Assembly: GCA_030377865.1 (NCBI GenBank)
Contig: JAUCGA010000017.1
Coordinates: 1 to 64,000 of the forward strand
DNA: 64,000 nucleotides
Source: Anaerolineales bacterium HSG25
GTDB taxonomy: Bacteria > Chloroflexota > Anaerolineae > 4572-78 > J111
Direction of reading: 5' to 3'
The position numbers and the translations under genes were made by a program. Shown here piece after piece: positions 51,901-59,294 of the stretch; the stretch's first letter is position 1; each line of letters starts with the position of its first letter. A model generated the notes under the pieces. That model saw only the letters and a program-made list of their open reading frames with translations. It made no database searches and was not told where the DNA came from.

Positions 51901-52287
51901 GGCAATTCCAAGAAAATAAATCTCCCAAATTGAGCAGAGTCTCTACCCCCCTCAGTCTGGACTGATGAAAACAGGGTCAGATTCGGTTTGCTAATTAATC
52001 TCGTTTTTATTCCGTTAAACGATAAGAACAGGATGCGCAGGATGACACTGATTTTGCGTGTACTAATCAGTGTCATCCTGCGCATCCTGTTCTAAATGCA
52101 CCTGAAACATGGAACAAAACTGGAATCGATTTGTGACCCCAAAATGGCTCCGATTAACGTTAATTTTCACCAGCCTACCCTCAGTCCCCCTGCTAGGGGG
52201 GAAGCGGCTCCTCCCCCTAGCAGGGGGAGGCTGGGAGGGGGTAGAGTGTCACAATAGTTTTGGGAGATTTTAAATTCTGGAACTACC
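51901..52287. mobile_element. family E element, copy E7, carrying a nested family F element
   Basis: The family E ends GGCAATTCCAAGAAAATAAA and TTCTGGAACTACC are flanked by TAA on both sides (51898-51900, 52288-52290). The cargo is the CCCCCTGCTAGGGGG module, split by F2 within CCCTCAGT. Without F2 it is nearly identical to E3. Confidence 0.88.
51957..52177. mobile_element. family F element, copy F2, with 8-bp target duplication
   Basis: A 221-bp element running from CTGGACTGATGAAAAC to TTTTCACCAGCCTA (imperfect inverted ends), flanked by the exact octamer CCCTCAGT (51949-51956 and 52178-52185). The hairpin loop TTGCGTGTACT (52054-52064) is the exact reverse complement of the loop in F1. Confidence 0.92.
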
Positions 52288-52312
52288 TAAGTAACTTTTA
52301 GGGAGATTACCC

Positions 52313-52505
52313 ATGTTTGCCAAACGAATGGCTAATATTCAAGAATCATTCATCCGAGAAATCCTCAAAGTAACCCAACAACCCCGACATGATCTCGTTT
52401 GCGGACGGATTACCCAACCCCAAATACTTCCCTGTCGAGGCGGTTGCGGTTGCAACTGATAAAGTGCTTCAAACGCATGGCTACACGGCGCTCCAATACG
52501 AAGAA
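52313..52505 (+). pseudogene. N-terminal remnant of a class I PLP aminotransferase
   Basis: After GGGAG, the frame reads MFAKRMANIQESFIREILKV. An extra C in the CCCC run near 52381 shifts the frame, and the next frame continues ISFADGLPNPKYFPVEAVA and TALQYEES. This matches the start of aminotransferases of the 2-aminoadipate/LysN type (SFAGGLPNP.. ALQYGxTEG). Nothing of the catalytic domain remains. The methyltransferase gene follows directly, so a deletion has fused the two loci. Confidence 0.8.
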
Positions 52506-52512
52506 TCTATCA

Positions 52513-52977
52513 ATGAACAGTTATCAACGCATATTCGGCACCGGCCCACGAGGAACCATCATCAGCATTGCCCTGTTGGGCGTGGCCTATTGGCTCAAGC
52601 CCATGCTAGGTCTGCCGAGCATCATCAAAAACAAGCTGTTGCGCTACAGTCTGTTTGGCGCATTATCAGCCTTGACCGTAGCGGTTATCGGTTGGAGTGT
52701 ACGCTCCTTGCCGCCCACTGATCGTGGGCGAAATCTGGTGACGAGCGGCGCGTTCCATTATTTTCGCCATCCGTTGTATGGCGCGTTTTTGACCTTCTTT
52801 AACTTTGGGCTGGCGATTTTGCTCAACAACTGGATTTACGTGCTATGGGCCACGACTCAACATCCGGTGTGGCATTGGAACATCGAGGGCGAGGAAGCGC
52901 TGATGCGGCAATATTTCCCCGATGAGTATGACAATTATTGCCAGCAAACGGGTCGTTTTGTACCGAGGGTTTTTTGA
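52513..52977 (+). CDS. ICMT/PEMT-like membrane methyltransferase
   Basis: A 154-residue membrane protein with four hydrophobic segments. It has the SAM-binding signature of the isoprenylcysteine carboxyl methyltransferase/phospholipid N-methyltransferase superfamily: LVTSGAFHYFRHPLYGA, then IEGEEALMRQYFPDEYDNYCQQTGRFVPR. Bacterial members methylate small molecules or lipids, and the substrate is unknown. I chose the ATG at 52513 because the residues before it belong to the aminotransferase remnant. The upstream part of the original gene or its promoter may have been lost in the fusion. Confidence 0.8.
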   Translation: MNSYQRIFGTGPRGTIISIALLGVAYWLKPMLGLPSIIKNKLLRYSLFGALSALTVAVIGWSVRSLPPTDRGRNLVTSGAFHYFRHPLYGAFLTFFNFGLAILLNNWIYVLWATTQHPVWHWNIEGEEALMRQYFPDEYDNYCQQTGRFVPRVF

Positions 52978-52996
52978 GAAAAACTAACAACTAATA

Positions 52997-53068
52997 TCTG
53001 ACAGGATTAACAGGATTGACAGGATTAAAAGCAATAAAATCCTGTCAATCCTGTTAATCCTGTCGAAA
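52997..53068. repeat. CAGGATTAACAGGATTGACA hairpin repeat
   Basis: A long near-perfect hairpin made of CAGGATT units and their complement, 30 bp before hutI. A related, more decayed copy is at 30242. Confidence 0.65.
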
Positions 53069-53097
53069 AATCTTGTCTTCATTATCAGAGAACAACT

Positions 53098-54372
53098 ATG
53101 AAAGTAGACGTAATCATCAAAAATGCAGACCAGCTTGTCACCTGTGCCAGTCCTGACGGGCCAAAACGGGGGCTAGCCATGCTCGATGTTGGCGAAATTC
53201 AAAACGGGGCACTGGCGATTGAGGAGGGCGACATTGTCGCGGTCGGTAACACGGGCGAGATCATGTCCGCTTATACAGCTCGCGAGGAACTGGACGCGAG
53301 TGGCAAAGTGGTTTGCCCCGGATTCGTCGATCCGCACACCCATGTCGTGTATGCCGGAGACCGCATCGCCGAGTTTGAGATGCGAATTCGAGGCCAGAGC
53401 TACGTCGAGATTATGGAGTCGGGTGGGGGGATTCTCAGCAGTATGCGAGCCACCCGCGCCGCGCCGGTTGGTCAACTGGTGGCCGAAACCCGTCCTCGGC
53501 TAGACAGCATGCTGGCGCTGGGCACAACCACCGTCGAGATAAAAACCGGCTATGGCCTAGACACTCGTAGCGAACTGACCATGCTCCAAGCCATTGCCGA
53601 CTTATCGGTCAGCCATCCGTTGGATTTGATTGCTACCTTTTTGGGGGCGCACTCGGTTCCGCCGGAGTATGCCGGTCAAACCGAGGCTTATGTTGATTTG
53701 GTGGTTGAGGAGATGTTACCGGCGGTGAAAACATGGTCAGACAAACAGCCGCCCCATGCCTTGGGCGCGCCTCTGTTTTGTGATGTATTTTGCGAGGCCA
53801 ATGTCTTTAGCCGTGAACAGTCGAAACGGGTGTTACAGGCCGGGCAAATGCTCGGATTTCCGGCCAAAATTCATGCTGACGAGTTTGAGAATTTGGGCGG
53901 AGTCAGCCTCGCGGTTGAGTTAGGCGCGATCTCGGTGGATCATCTGGATGTCACTCCGTCGCATGAAGTCGCACAGTTGGCTCAGTCAGATACCGTCGGG
54001 GTGGTGCTACCGGCGGTCAACTTTAATTTGGGGAGTCACCATTTTGCCGACGCTCGTGCCCTGATAGATGCCGGCGTAGCCTTAGCCCTCTCGACCGACA
54101 TCAACCCCGGCTCTGCGCCCTGCCCCTCCATGCCGCTAGTTATGGCGCTGGCCTGTCGGTATCAACACCTGCTACCCGCCGAGGCGCTCAACGCCAGTAC
54201 CATCAACGCCGCCCATGCTCTTGGTGTGGGGCACAAAGTCGGCTCGCTTGAGGTGGGTAAACAGGCCGACCTGCTTATCGTTGACTGTAACGATTATCGC
54301 CATCTGGCTTATCAATTTGGCGGCAATCTGGTCGAGCGGGTGATGAAGCGGAGCCGCTTTGTGAAAGGATAG
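53098..54372 (+). CDS. hutI: imidazolonepropionase
   Basis: A 424-residue amidohydrolase that opens the imidazolone ring in histidine degradation, giving N-formimino-glutamate. The metal-dependent hydrolase motifs are complete: GFVDPHTHVVYAGDR, EIKTGYGLD, FLGAHSVPPE, KIHADEF, SVDHLD and STDINPGSAPCPSMPL. The C-terminal GKQADLLIVDC belongs to the composite beta domain. Other hut genes are not adjacent. The ureohydrolase at 25101 could supply the next step if it is a formimidoylglutamase. The ATG follows AGAGAACAACT. Confidence 0.96.
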   Translation: MKVDVIIKNADQLVTCASPDGPKRGLAMLDVGEIQNGALAIEEGDIVAVGNTGEIMSAYTAREELDASGKVVCPGFVDPHTHVVYAGDRIAEFEMRIRGQSYVEIMESGGGILSSMRATRAAPVGQLVAETRPRLDSMLALGTTTVEIKTGYGLDTRSELTMLQAIADLSVSHPLDLIATFLGAHSVPPEYAGQTEAYVDLVVEEMLPAVKTWSDKQPPHALGAPLFCDVFCEANVFSREQSKRVLQAGQMLGFPAKIHADEFENLGGVSLAVELGAISVDHLDVTPSHEVAQLAQSDTVGVVLPAVNFNLGSHHFADARALIDAGVALALSTDINPGSAPCPSMPLVMALACRYQHLLPAEALNASTINAAHALGVGHKVGSLEVGKQADLLIVDCNDYRHLAYQFGGNLVERVMKRSRFVKG

Positions 54373-54374
54373 GG

Positions 54375-54512
54375 AATCTATCAAAAAGCGGCCTTGATCT
54401 TCGTTTGGGCCAAGAACACAACAGCGAATGATGAAAAAAACGAATAAAACTTCCCGCATCAAGGAACATACGAGCAAACAATATTCGTTGTATTCTAAAT
54501 TCGTTGTTGTGT
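54375..54512. repeat. AACACAACAGCGAAT repeat block
   Basis: It contains TGATCTTCGTTTGGGCCAAG, also present at 1702-1721, and an inverted pair AACACAACAGCGAAT / ATTCGTTGTTGTGTT. A reverse copy of the same ends is seen at 16461-16495. No gene is seen. Confidence 0.5.
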
Positions 54513-54599
54513 TAGGAATGGGTATTAATTAACCTGTGCATAAGGCCACTGATTGAAATCAGTGGTTTTATGCACAAGTTAAAAAAATCTCATTCCTAA
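54513..54599. mobile_element. family D element, copy D5
   Basis: It runs from TTAGGAATGGGTATTAATTA to AAAAATCTCATTCCTAA. The core is a GCATAAGGCCACTGATTG-type hairpin with its complement. A GAGTGGTTCAATC hairpin follows (54615-54648), just upstream of the sugar transferase gene. Confidence 0.7.
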
Positions 54600-54667
54600 A
54601 TAAATTACACAATCCAGAGTGGTTCAATCTTAAAGATTGAACCACTCTTATCATTAAGGAAACATAA

Positions 54668-55315
54668 ATGCCAATTAAACCATTACCAACCTATCCTATT
54701 AGCAAATGGCTCATGGACAAATTAATCAGCCTAACCTTTATCGCCCTATTCTCACCCGTTTTTCTGTTTTCGATAGTAGGAATAGCCATCGGCATGCTAT
54801 TACACCCCGCCGACCGAGGGAGTTGGTTTTATCGAGAACGACGCATTTCCCGCGGCAGGCAATTCGACGTGCTTAAGTTTCGGATTTTACGCGAAGATGT
54901 GTTAGAACGAGGCCGACGAGAAGGGAAACATGCTCGCATGTACGAGGGTGATGTAGAAAATCTAACTTGGGCGGGGCAGTATCTGCTCAAGAAATGGTAT
55001 TTTGACGAACTACCCCAACTGTTCAACATCTTCAAAGGAGACATGAGTCTAGTCGGGCCTCGGCCTTGGCCGGTTCACATGGTCGAGGCGCAAATCGAAA
55101 AAGGTATCACCTACCGGCATCTAATTATGGCCGGTTGGACTGGGCCAGTTCAGGTAACCAAAGGACATAACAGCCTTCTAAAGCATCAACAGATTGACCT
55201 AGAGTATCTGGCTCAATGTCTCACTTGGCCGAAATGGAAGTTGTTCAAGTACGATTTAGAGATTTTGCGCGAAACCTTACGCACGATGTTAGAAGGCAAG
55301 GGGTTAAAATATTAA
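54668..55315 (+). CDS. undecaprenyl-phosphate sugar phosphotransferase (bacterial sugar transferase family)
   Basis: A 215-residue monotopic membrane enzyme of the WbaP/PglC-type family. The N-terminal hydrophobic hairpin (about 17-45) is followed by the conserved soluble domain: WFYRERRISRGRQFDVLKFRIL, the helix before it, KKWYFDELPQLFNIFKGDMSLVGPRPWPVHM, and the C-terminal GWTGPVQV. It moves a hexose-1-phosphate onto undecaprenyl phosphate to start a glycan. AAGGA lies 7-8 nt before the ATG. The MFS gene starts directly after the stop, so the two form an operon. Confidence 0.92.
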   Translation: MPIKPLPTYPISKWLMDKLISLTFIALFSPVFLFSIVGIAIGMLLHPADRGSWFYRERRISRGRQFDVLKFRILREDVLERGRREGKHARMYEGDVENLTWAGQYLLKKWYFDELPQLFNIFKGDMSLVGPRPWPVHMVEAQIEKGITYRHLIMAGWTGPVQVTKGHNSLLKHQQIDLEYLAQCLTWPKWKLFKYDLEILRETLRTMLEGKGLKY

Positions 55316-56560
55316 ATGGAACGACACGGAACAAAAATAACCTACACCTTACTGATTATTCAAAGCCTATTTTCAGCCGCCATGATTATGGGTTTTACTA
55401 TCGGTTCGATTATCGCGGTTGATCTCGCCAATAATTTACGCTGGACGGGGATTCCGGCTATGGTGACCATGATTGGTGCGGCCATGATCGCCTACCCAAT
55501 TGGACGACTGATGGATTCGATTGGGCGACGACGTGGTTTATCACTCGGATATATCGTAGGCATTATCGGCATGTTTGTGGCCGGTATAGCGGTTATCTAC
55601 CAGTCACTCACCCTGTTTTTAGTCGGTATGTTTGGCTTGGGCATCGCCCGTGGAGTGGTCGGTTTGGGACGTTATGCCGCCGCCGATGCCAACCCACCCC
55701 ATCGACGCGGCTGGGGCATCAGCATGGTGGTATTGGGCGGAACGGTCGGCTCGGTGGCGGGGCCGTCGCTGATTAGTGGAGCCTCAGCCGTGGCGGCCAA
55801 CATCGGCCTGCCAGAGATGAGCGGCCCGTGGTTTTTGGGCAGTTTTTGTTTCGTCATTGCTCTCATTTTGGCGACCTTGTTTCTGCGCCCCGACCCGCAA
55901 CTCATTGCCCGTCACTATGCTGACCCCGCACCAACGCTCAACAAGGCCAACGAAGCAGGCCGCTCCTTTGTTGAACTGATGCGCCTCCCAAGAGCTAGAT
56001 TAGCCGTCTCGGCCATGATATTCGGGCAAATGTCAATGGCCTTGGTGATGGTGGTCACGCCGGTTCATATGAACGGCCATAATCATGAACTCTCATCCAT
56101 CTCCTTTGTGATCATGGCTCATACGTTGGGCATGTTCGGCCTTTCATTTTTAACGGGCCGCCTCATTGATCGATTCGGGGAATCGGTCATGATCATTTGG
56201 GGCTGTTTTATTTTAGCGGTGGCCTGTGTCACCGCCCCGCTTTTCGATAATGTCTATTGGTTAGCCACGGCTCTTTTTTTATTGGGTCTCGGCTGGAATT
56301 TCTGTTTTGTGGCTGGTTCGACCATGCTGGCGAATATTTTGGAGCCACACGAAAAAGGACGCATCCAAGGTGTGGCCGATTCTTGGCTCAATCTTGCCTC
56401 AGGTATGAGCAGTTTTGGCAGTGGCTTTCTGTTTGCCTCGGTCGGTTTTTGGGTGATGAGTTGGGCCACCATCCTGATTACGCTACCGCCGGTGCTACAG
56501 CTTTTAGCCAGCCGATATGAGACCAATGGGCGGCTGGCAAAGGTACAAATCGGCGAGTAG
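55316..56560 (+). CDS. major facilitator superfamily transporter
   Basis: A 414-residue protein with 12 predicted membrane spans. It has an MFS motif A-like loop (GRLMDSIGRRRGLSLG between spans 2 and 3) and a second half repeat of it (GRLIDRFGESVMIIWG). Its start codon follows the sugar transferase stop with no gap, so the genes are cotranscribed. The substrate is unknown. An efflux or metabolite transporter is possible, and a link to glycan assembly is suggested only by position. Confidence 0.88.
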   Translation: MERHGTKITYTLLIIQSLFSAAMIMGFTIGSIIAVDLANNLRWTGIPAMVTMIGAAMIAYPIGRLMDSIGRRRGLSLGYIVGIIGMFVAGIAVIYQSLTLFLVGMFGLGIARGVVGLGRYAAADANPPHRRGWGISMVVLGGTVGSVAGPSLISGASAVAANIGLPEMSGPWFLGSFCFVIALILATLFLRPDPQLIARHYADPAPTLNKANEAGRSFVELMRLPRARLAVSAMIFGQMSMALVMVVTPVHMNGHNHELSSISFVIMAHTLGMFGLSFLTGRLIDRFGESVMIIWGCFILAVACVTAPLFDNVYWLATALFLLGLGWNFCFVAGSTMLANILEPHEKGRIQGVADSWLNLASGMSSFGSGFLFASVGFWVMSWATILITLPPVLQLLASRYETNGRLAKVQIGE

Positions 56561-56636
56561 CGATCTCCCACAATATAAAATAGGTGATGATTTGGCACGA
56601 TTTACATGTCTACTTAAAAAGAGCCAGTCCTAATTA

Positions 56637-56795
56637 GGAAGTTCCAGAATTTAAAACCTCCCAAAACCATTGTGACACTCTACCCCCTCCCAGCCTCCCC
56701 CTGCTAGGGGGAGGAGCCGCTTCCCCCCTAGCAGGGGGGACTGAGGGGGGTAGAGACTCTGCTCAATTTGGGAGATTTATTTTCTTGGAATTGCC
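56637..56795. mobile_element. family E element, copy E8
   Basis: A reverse-orientation element from GGAAGTTCCAGAATTTAAAA to TTTTCTTGGAATTGCC, flanked by TTA on both sides (56634-56636, 56796-56798). It has the CCCCCTGCTAGGGGG cargo. Confidence 0.85.
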
Positions 56796-56857
56796 TTATC
56801 ATCAGGGGCTGGCTCTTTGATTCAACGATTCGTTATTCCCAAATTCATTATCCTCTG

Positions 56858-57238
56858 TCAATCCAAAACTGATTTAGAGGCTTGTAACGGGGGTGGATTA
56901 TGAATATCAAACAAGACTTTCGGAGGTTTTACTGGAAATAATTTCCTGAACTCAATAATAATCTGTAGTAAACCTCTTTGCATATCTACCTGTAAATTCC
57001 TAAAAGTTAAAATCATCATTTCTGGATTACAAAAATCAACCGTATAAATGATGTATGCCTCTGTGAGGTTAAACTGAACCAAACCATTCATAAAATGAGT
57101 AATCGCCTTATTCTGTTCCGCGTGGGCTAATGGCCGAGTAAAGTTAAAGTTCAACTCGACGAAATGTTCCTCATGATTATCGCTGTTACGCCATAATTTA
57201 TGTTCATCAGTGAGAGCGAAAACATACTCTTTATTCAT
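56858..57238 (-). CDS. hypothetical protein, 126 residues
   Basis: Not recognised. It is a small soluble protein with alternating strand and helix pattern (HFVELNFNFTRPLAH, AYIIYTVDFCNPEMMILTF) and a Pro-rich tail (FDIHNPPPL). It has no signal peptide, membrane span or obvious metal site. A ribosome site, TAGGA, lies 8-9 nt before the ATG, and the codon pattern is steady, which supports a real gene. Confidence 0.65.
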   Translation of the reverse strand: MNKEYVFALTDEHKLWRNSDNHEEHFVELNFNFTRPLAHAEQNKAITHFMNGLVQFNLTEAYIIYTVDFCNPEMMILTFRNLQVDMQRGLLQIIIEFRKLFPVKPPKVLFDIHNPPPLQASKSVLD

Positions 57239-57570
57239 AAAATTAGTTCCTAATGTAGCTTTACAGGCGTACTATACCACAACTGTTTATACTCATTGAT
57301 AATTGGGAAACTTTCTAACTCAAAAATTGTTTCCGTATATCCCGCCTCGGCATTTGGAAAAAAGGGACCGTAGTGAATTACGTTTGAACTCTCCAACTGA
57401 GCAGACCTTGCAGAAGTCCCTCCATCACATACACGCCTATCAGGCTGTTGGAGGATTGCTCAAAGGTGAGGAGTCTGATTGACAGGTAGAGCAAATAACA
57501 GTATAGTGGCAGAGTTAAGTCAAAGACACACATCTACATATAGATGTTCAGATAAATATTTTCAGCCATC
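57239..57570. other. gene-free stretch
   Basis: About 330 bp upstream of the hairpin module at 57571. No supported reading frame or clear signal is seen on either strand. Confidence 0.5.
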
Positions 57571-57603
57571 ACCTTCCCGCAAGTTTAGAACTTGCGGGAA
57601 GGT
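57571..57603. repeat. stand-alone ACTTGCGGGAAG hairpin module (second copy)
   Basis: An inverted copy of 7437-7469, including the adjacent GGCCTTGAATTGAAAACC flank. It is the same core as family G copies G1-G3. Confidence 0.7.
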
Positions 57604-57638
57604 TGGCCTTGAATTGAAAACCATTATCTGAAAGACTG

Positions 57639-57740
57639 TAGGAATGAGGCCTAATTAAATTGCGCGCTCCAGAGTGGTTCAATCTTAAAGATTGAACCAC
57701 TCTCATGACCAACTACACAAGTTAATTAATCCCGATTCCA
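57639..57740. mobile_element. family D element, copy D6
   Basis: It runs from TAGGAATGAGGCCTAATTAA to GTTAATTAATCCCGATTCC with the GAGTGGTTCAATC hairpin. It ends 30 bp before the aldo-keto reductase start, just outside the ribosome site. Confidence 0.75.
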
Positions 57741-57770
57741 TAGTAATTCTTACATCAAAGGAGATATGAC

Positions 57771-58796
57771 ATGAAATATCGAGAGTTAGCCGATACTGGA
57801 ATACTGGTATCAGAGTTATGTTTTGGCACCATGACCTTTGGCGGGCGTGGCTTTTGGACTGCCATTGGCACAACGCCACAAGACGAAGTGAATCAAATCG
57901 TCAACCATTGCCTTGAGGCCGGTATCAACTTTTTTGACACCGCCAACGTCTACTCGTTCGGTTTATCAGAGGAAATGTTAGGCGTGGCCTTAGAGGGCAA
58001 ACGGCAAGACGTGGTTATTGCTACCAAAGTTCGAGGTCGTATGGGAGACGGAGCCAATCAGGTTGGGCTGTCTCGAGTTCATATTATGAACGAGGTGCAT
58101 GCCAGCCTCAAACGGCTCAACACTGACTATATCGACCTGTATCAAATTCATGGATTTGATACCTTAACCAACATGGAAACGACATTACGAACCTTGGATG
58201 ATCTGGTTCGGTCTGGAAAAGTGCGCCATATTGGTTGTTCTAATTTGGCCGCGTGGCAGTTAATGAAAGCGTTGGGGATTTCGGAGTTCCGTAATCTGGA
58301 ACGCTTCGTCAGTATTCAATCTTACTATTCGGTAGCTGGACGAGATTTAGAACGAGAGATCGTGCCGGTCTTAAAAGATCAAAATGTCGGCTTATTGGTT
58401 TGGAGTCCGCTGGCTGGAGGTTTTTTGTCTGGTAAATTTACTCGTGAGGGTCAAGATGACGAGGCTCGACGAGCGAACTTTGACTTCCCACCGATTGAGA
58501 AAGAGCGGGCTTACAACTGTGTCGAGGCCATGCAAGAGATTGCCACTAACCATGAGGTATCTATTGCTCAGGTGGCCTTGGGTTGGTTACTTCATCAGGA
58601 TGTTGTGACCAGTGTTATCATCGGAGCCAAGCGCATGGAGCAGTTGGAGGATAATCTCAAGGCCGTCGATTTAGAGCTGTCCGCCGATGAGTTAGCGAAA
58701 CTGGATGAGGTCAGCCAACTCCCGCCTGAGTATCCGGGCTGGATGATTGGTTTCCAAAATACAAATCGCCGTCCCGAAGAATTGGCTCAGTCGTAG
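57771..58796 (+). CDS. aldo/keto reductase
   Basis: A 341-residue NAD(P)H-dependent oxidoreductase of the AKR superfamily, with a (beta/alpha)8 barrel. The catalytic tetrad can be placed: D and Y in FFDTANVYSFG, K in VIATKVRG and H in YQIHGFD. The cofactor-binding C-terminal part has VWSPLAGGFLSGKF and VIIGAKRMEQLEDNLKA. The group resembles the voltage-gated-channel beta/YajO-like reductases acting on aldehydes or sugars. The substrate is unknown. A strong ribosome site, AAAGGAG, lies 7 nt before the ATG. It is a single gene. Confidence 0.94.
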   Translation: MKYRELADTGILVSELCFGTMTFGGRGFWTAIGTTPQDEVNQIVNHCLEAGINFFDTANVYSFGLSEEMLGVALEGKRQDVVIATKVRGRMGDGANQVGLSRVHIMNEVHASLKRLNTDYIDLYQIHGFDTLTNMETTLRTLDDLVRSGKVRHIGCSNLAAWQLMKALGISEFRNLERFVSIQSYYSVAGRDLEREIVPVLKDQNVGLLVWSPLAGGFLSGKFTREGQDDEARRANFDFPPIEKERAYNCVEAMQEIATNHEVSIAQVALGWLLHQDVVTSVIIGAKRMEQLEDNLKAVDLELSADELAKLDEVSQLPPEYPGWMIGFQNTNRRPEELAQS

Positions 58797-58865
58797 CCAC
58801 CCTCGTTCACATGTTTCGAGATGTTTTGCAAAGACATCAATATAAACAAAATATAAGCACGACTA

Positions 58866-58904
58866 ACCAGAGTGGTTCAATCTTTATGATTGAACCACTC
58901 TCAG
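58866..58904. repeat. GAGTGGTTCAATC hairpin without family D ends
   Basis: The core hairpin of family D (arms GAGTGGTTCAAT / ATTGAACCACTC, loop CTTTATG), standing alone in the 500-bp gap between the reductase and the SpoIIE gene. Confidence 0.6.
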
Positions 58905-59127
58905 ACCCCACAAGATGTCATGGTATTCCGAAGCATCTATCCTTTTACGTTGACACCTCACTCGCTCAAAATATCACCTCTTTTCGCAATACAATCCCAC
59001 CATCTTCCGAATATGGGCTTTTAGTCCGACTTGCTTGGCAAACATAAAAGAAGATGTTAAAATCTAAGGTGATAGATTGTTATTCCAACAACCTCGTGCT
59101 AAAATTGCCTTAATATTGTCCTCCTTT

Positions 59128-59254
59128 AGACTTGTTCGGCAATAAGGTTTTGCACGGAACGGAGTGTCAAAATTCCATTTTGACGGCAAGAATAAAATTC
59201 TTGCACTCCAATTAACCCTATAAATGCCCGACTCAGTTATTGCCGAACAGATCT
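59128..59254 (+). mobile_element. family C variant, copy C5
   Basis: It has family C-like ends (AGACTTGTTCGGCAATAAGG and TTATTGCCGAACAGATCT). The cores are different: GTCAAAATTCCATTTTGAC and GCAAGAATAAAATTCTTGC hairpins in place of the GCAAAAGC hairpin. Confidence 0.7.
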
Positions 59255-59294
59255 TTTGTAACAAGGTTATCTTGATACAAAAATTTTTATCACC

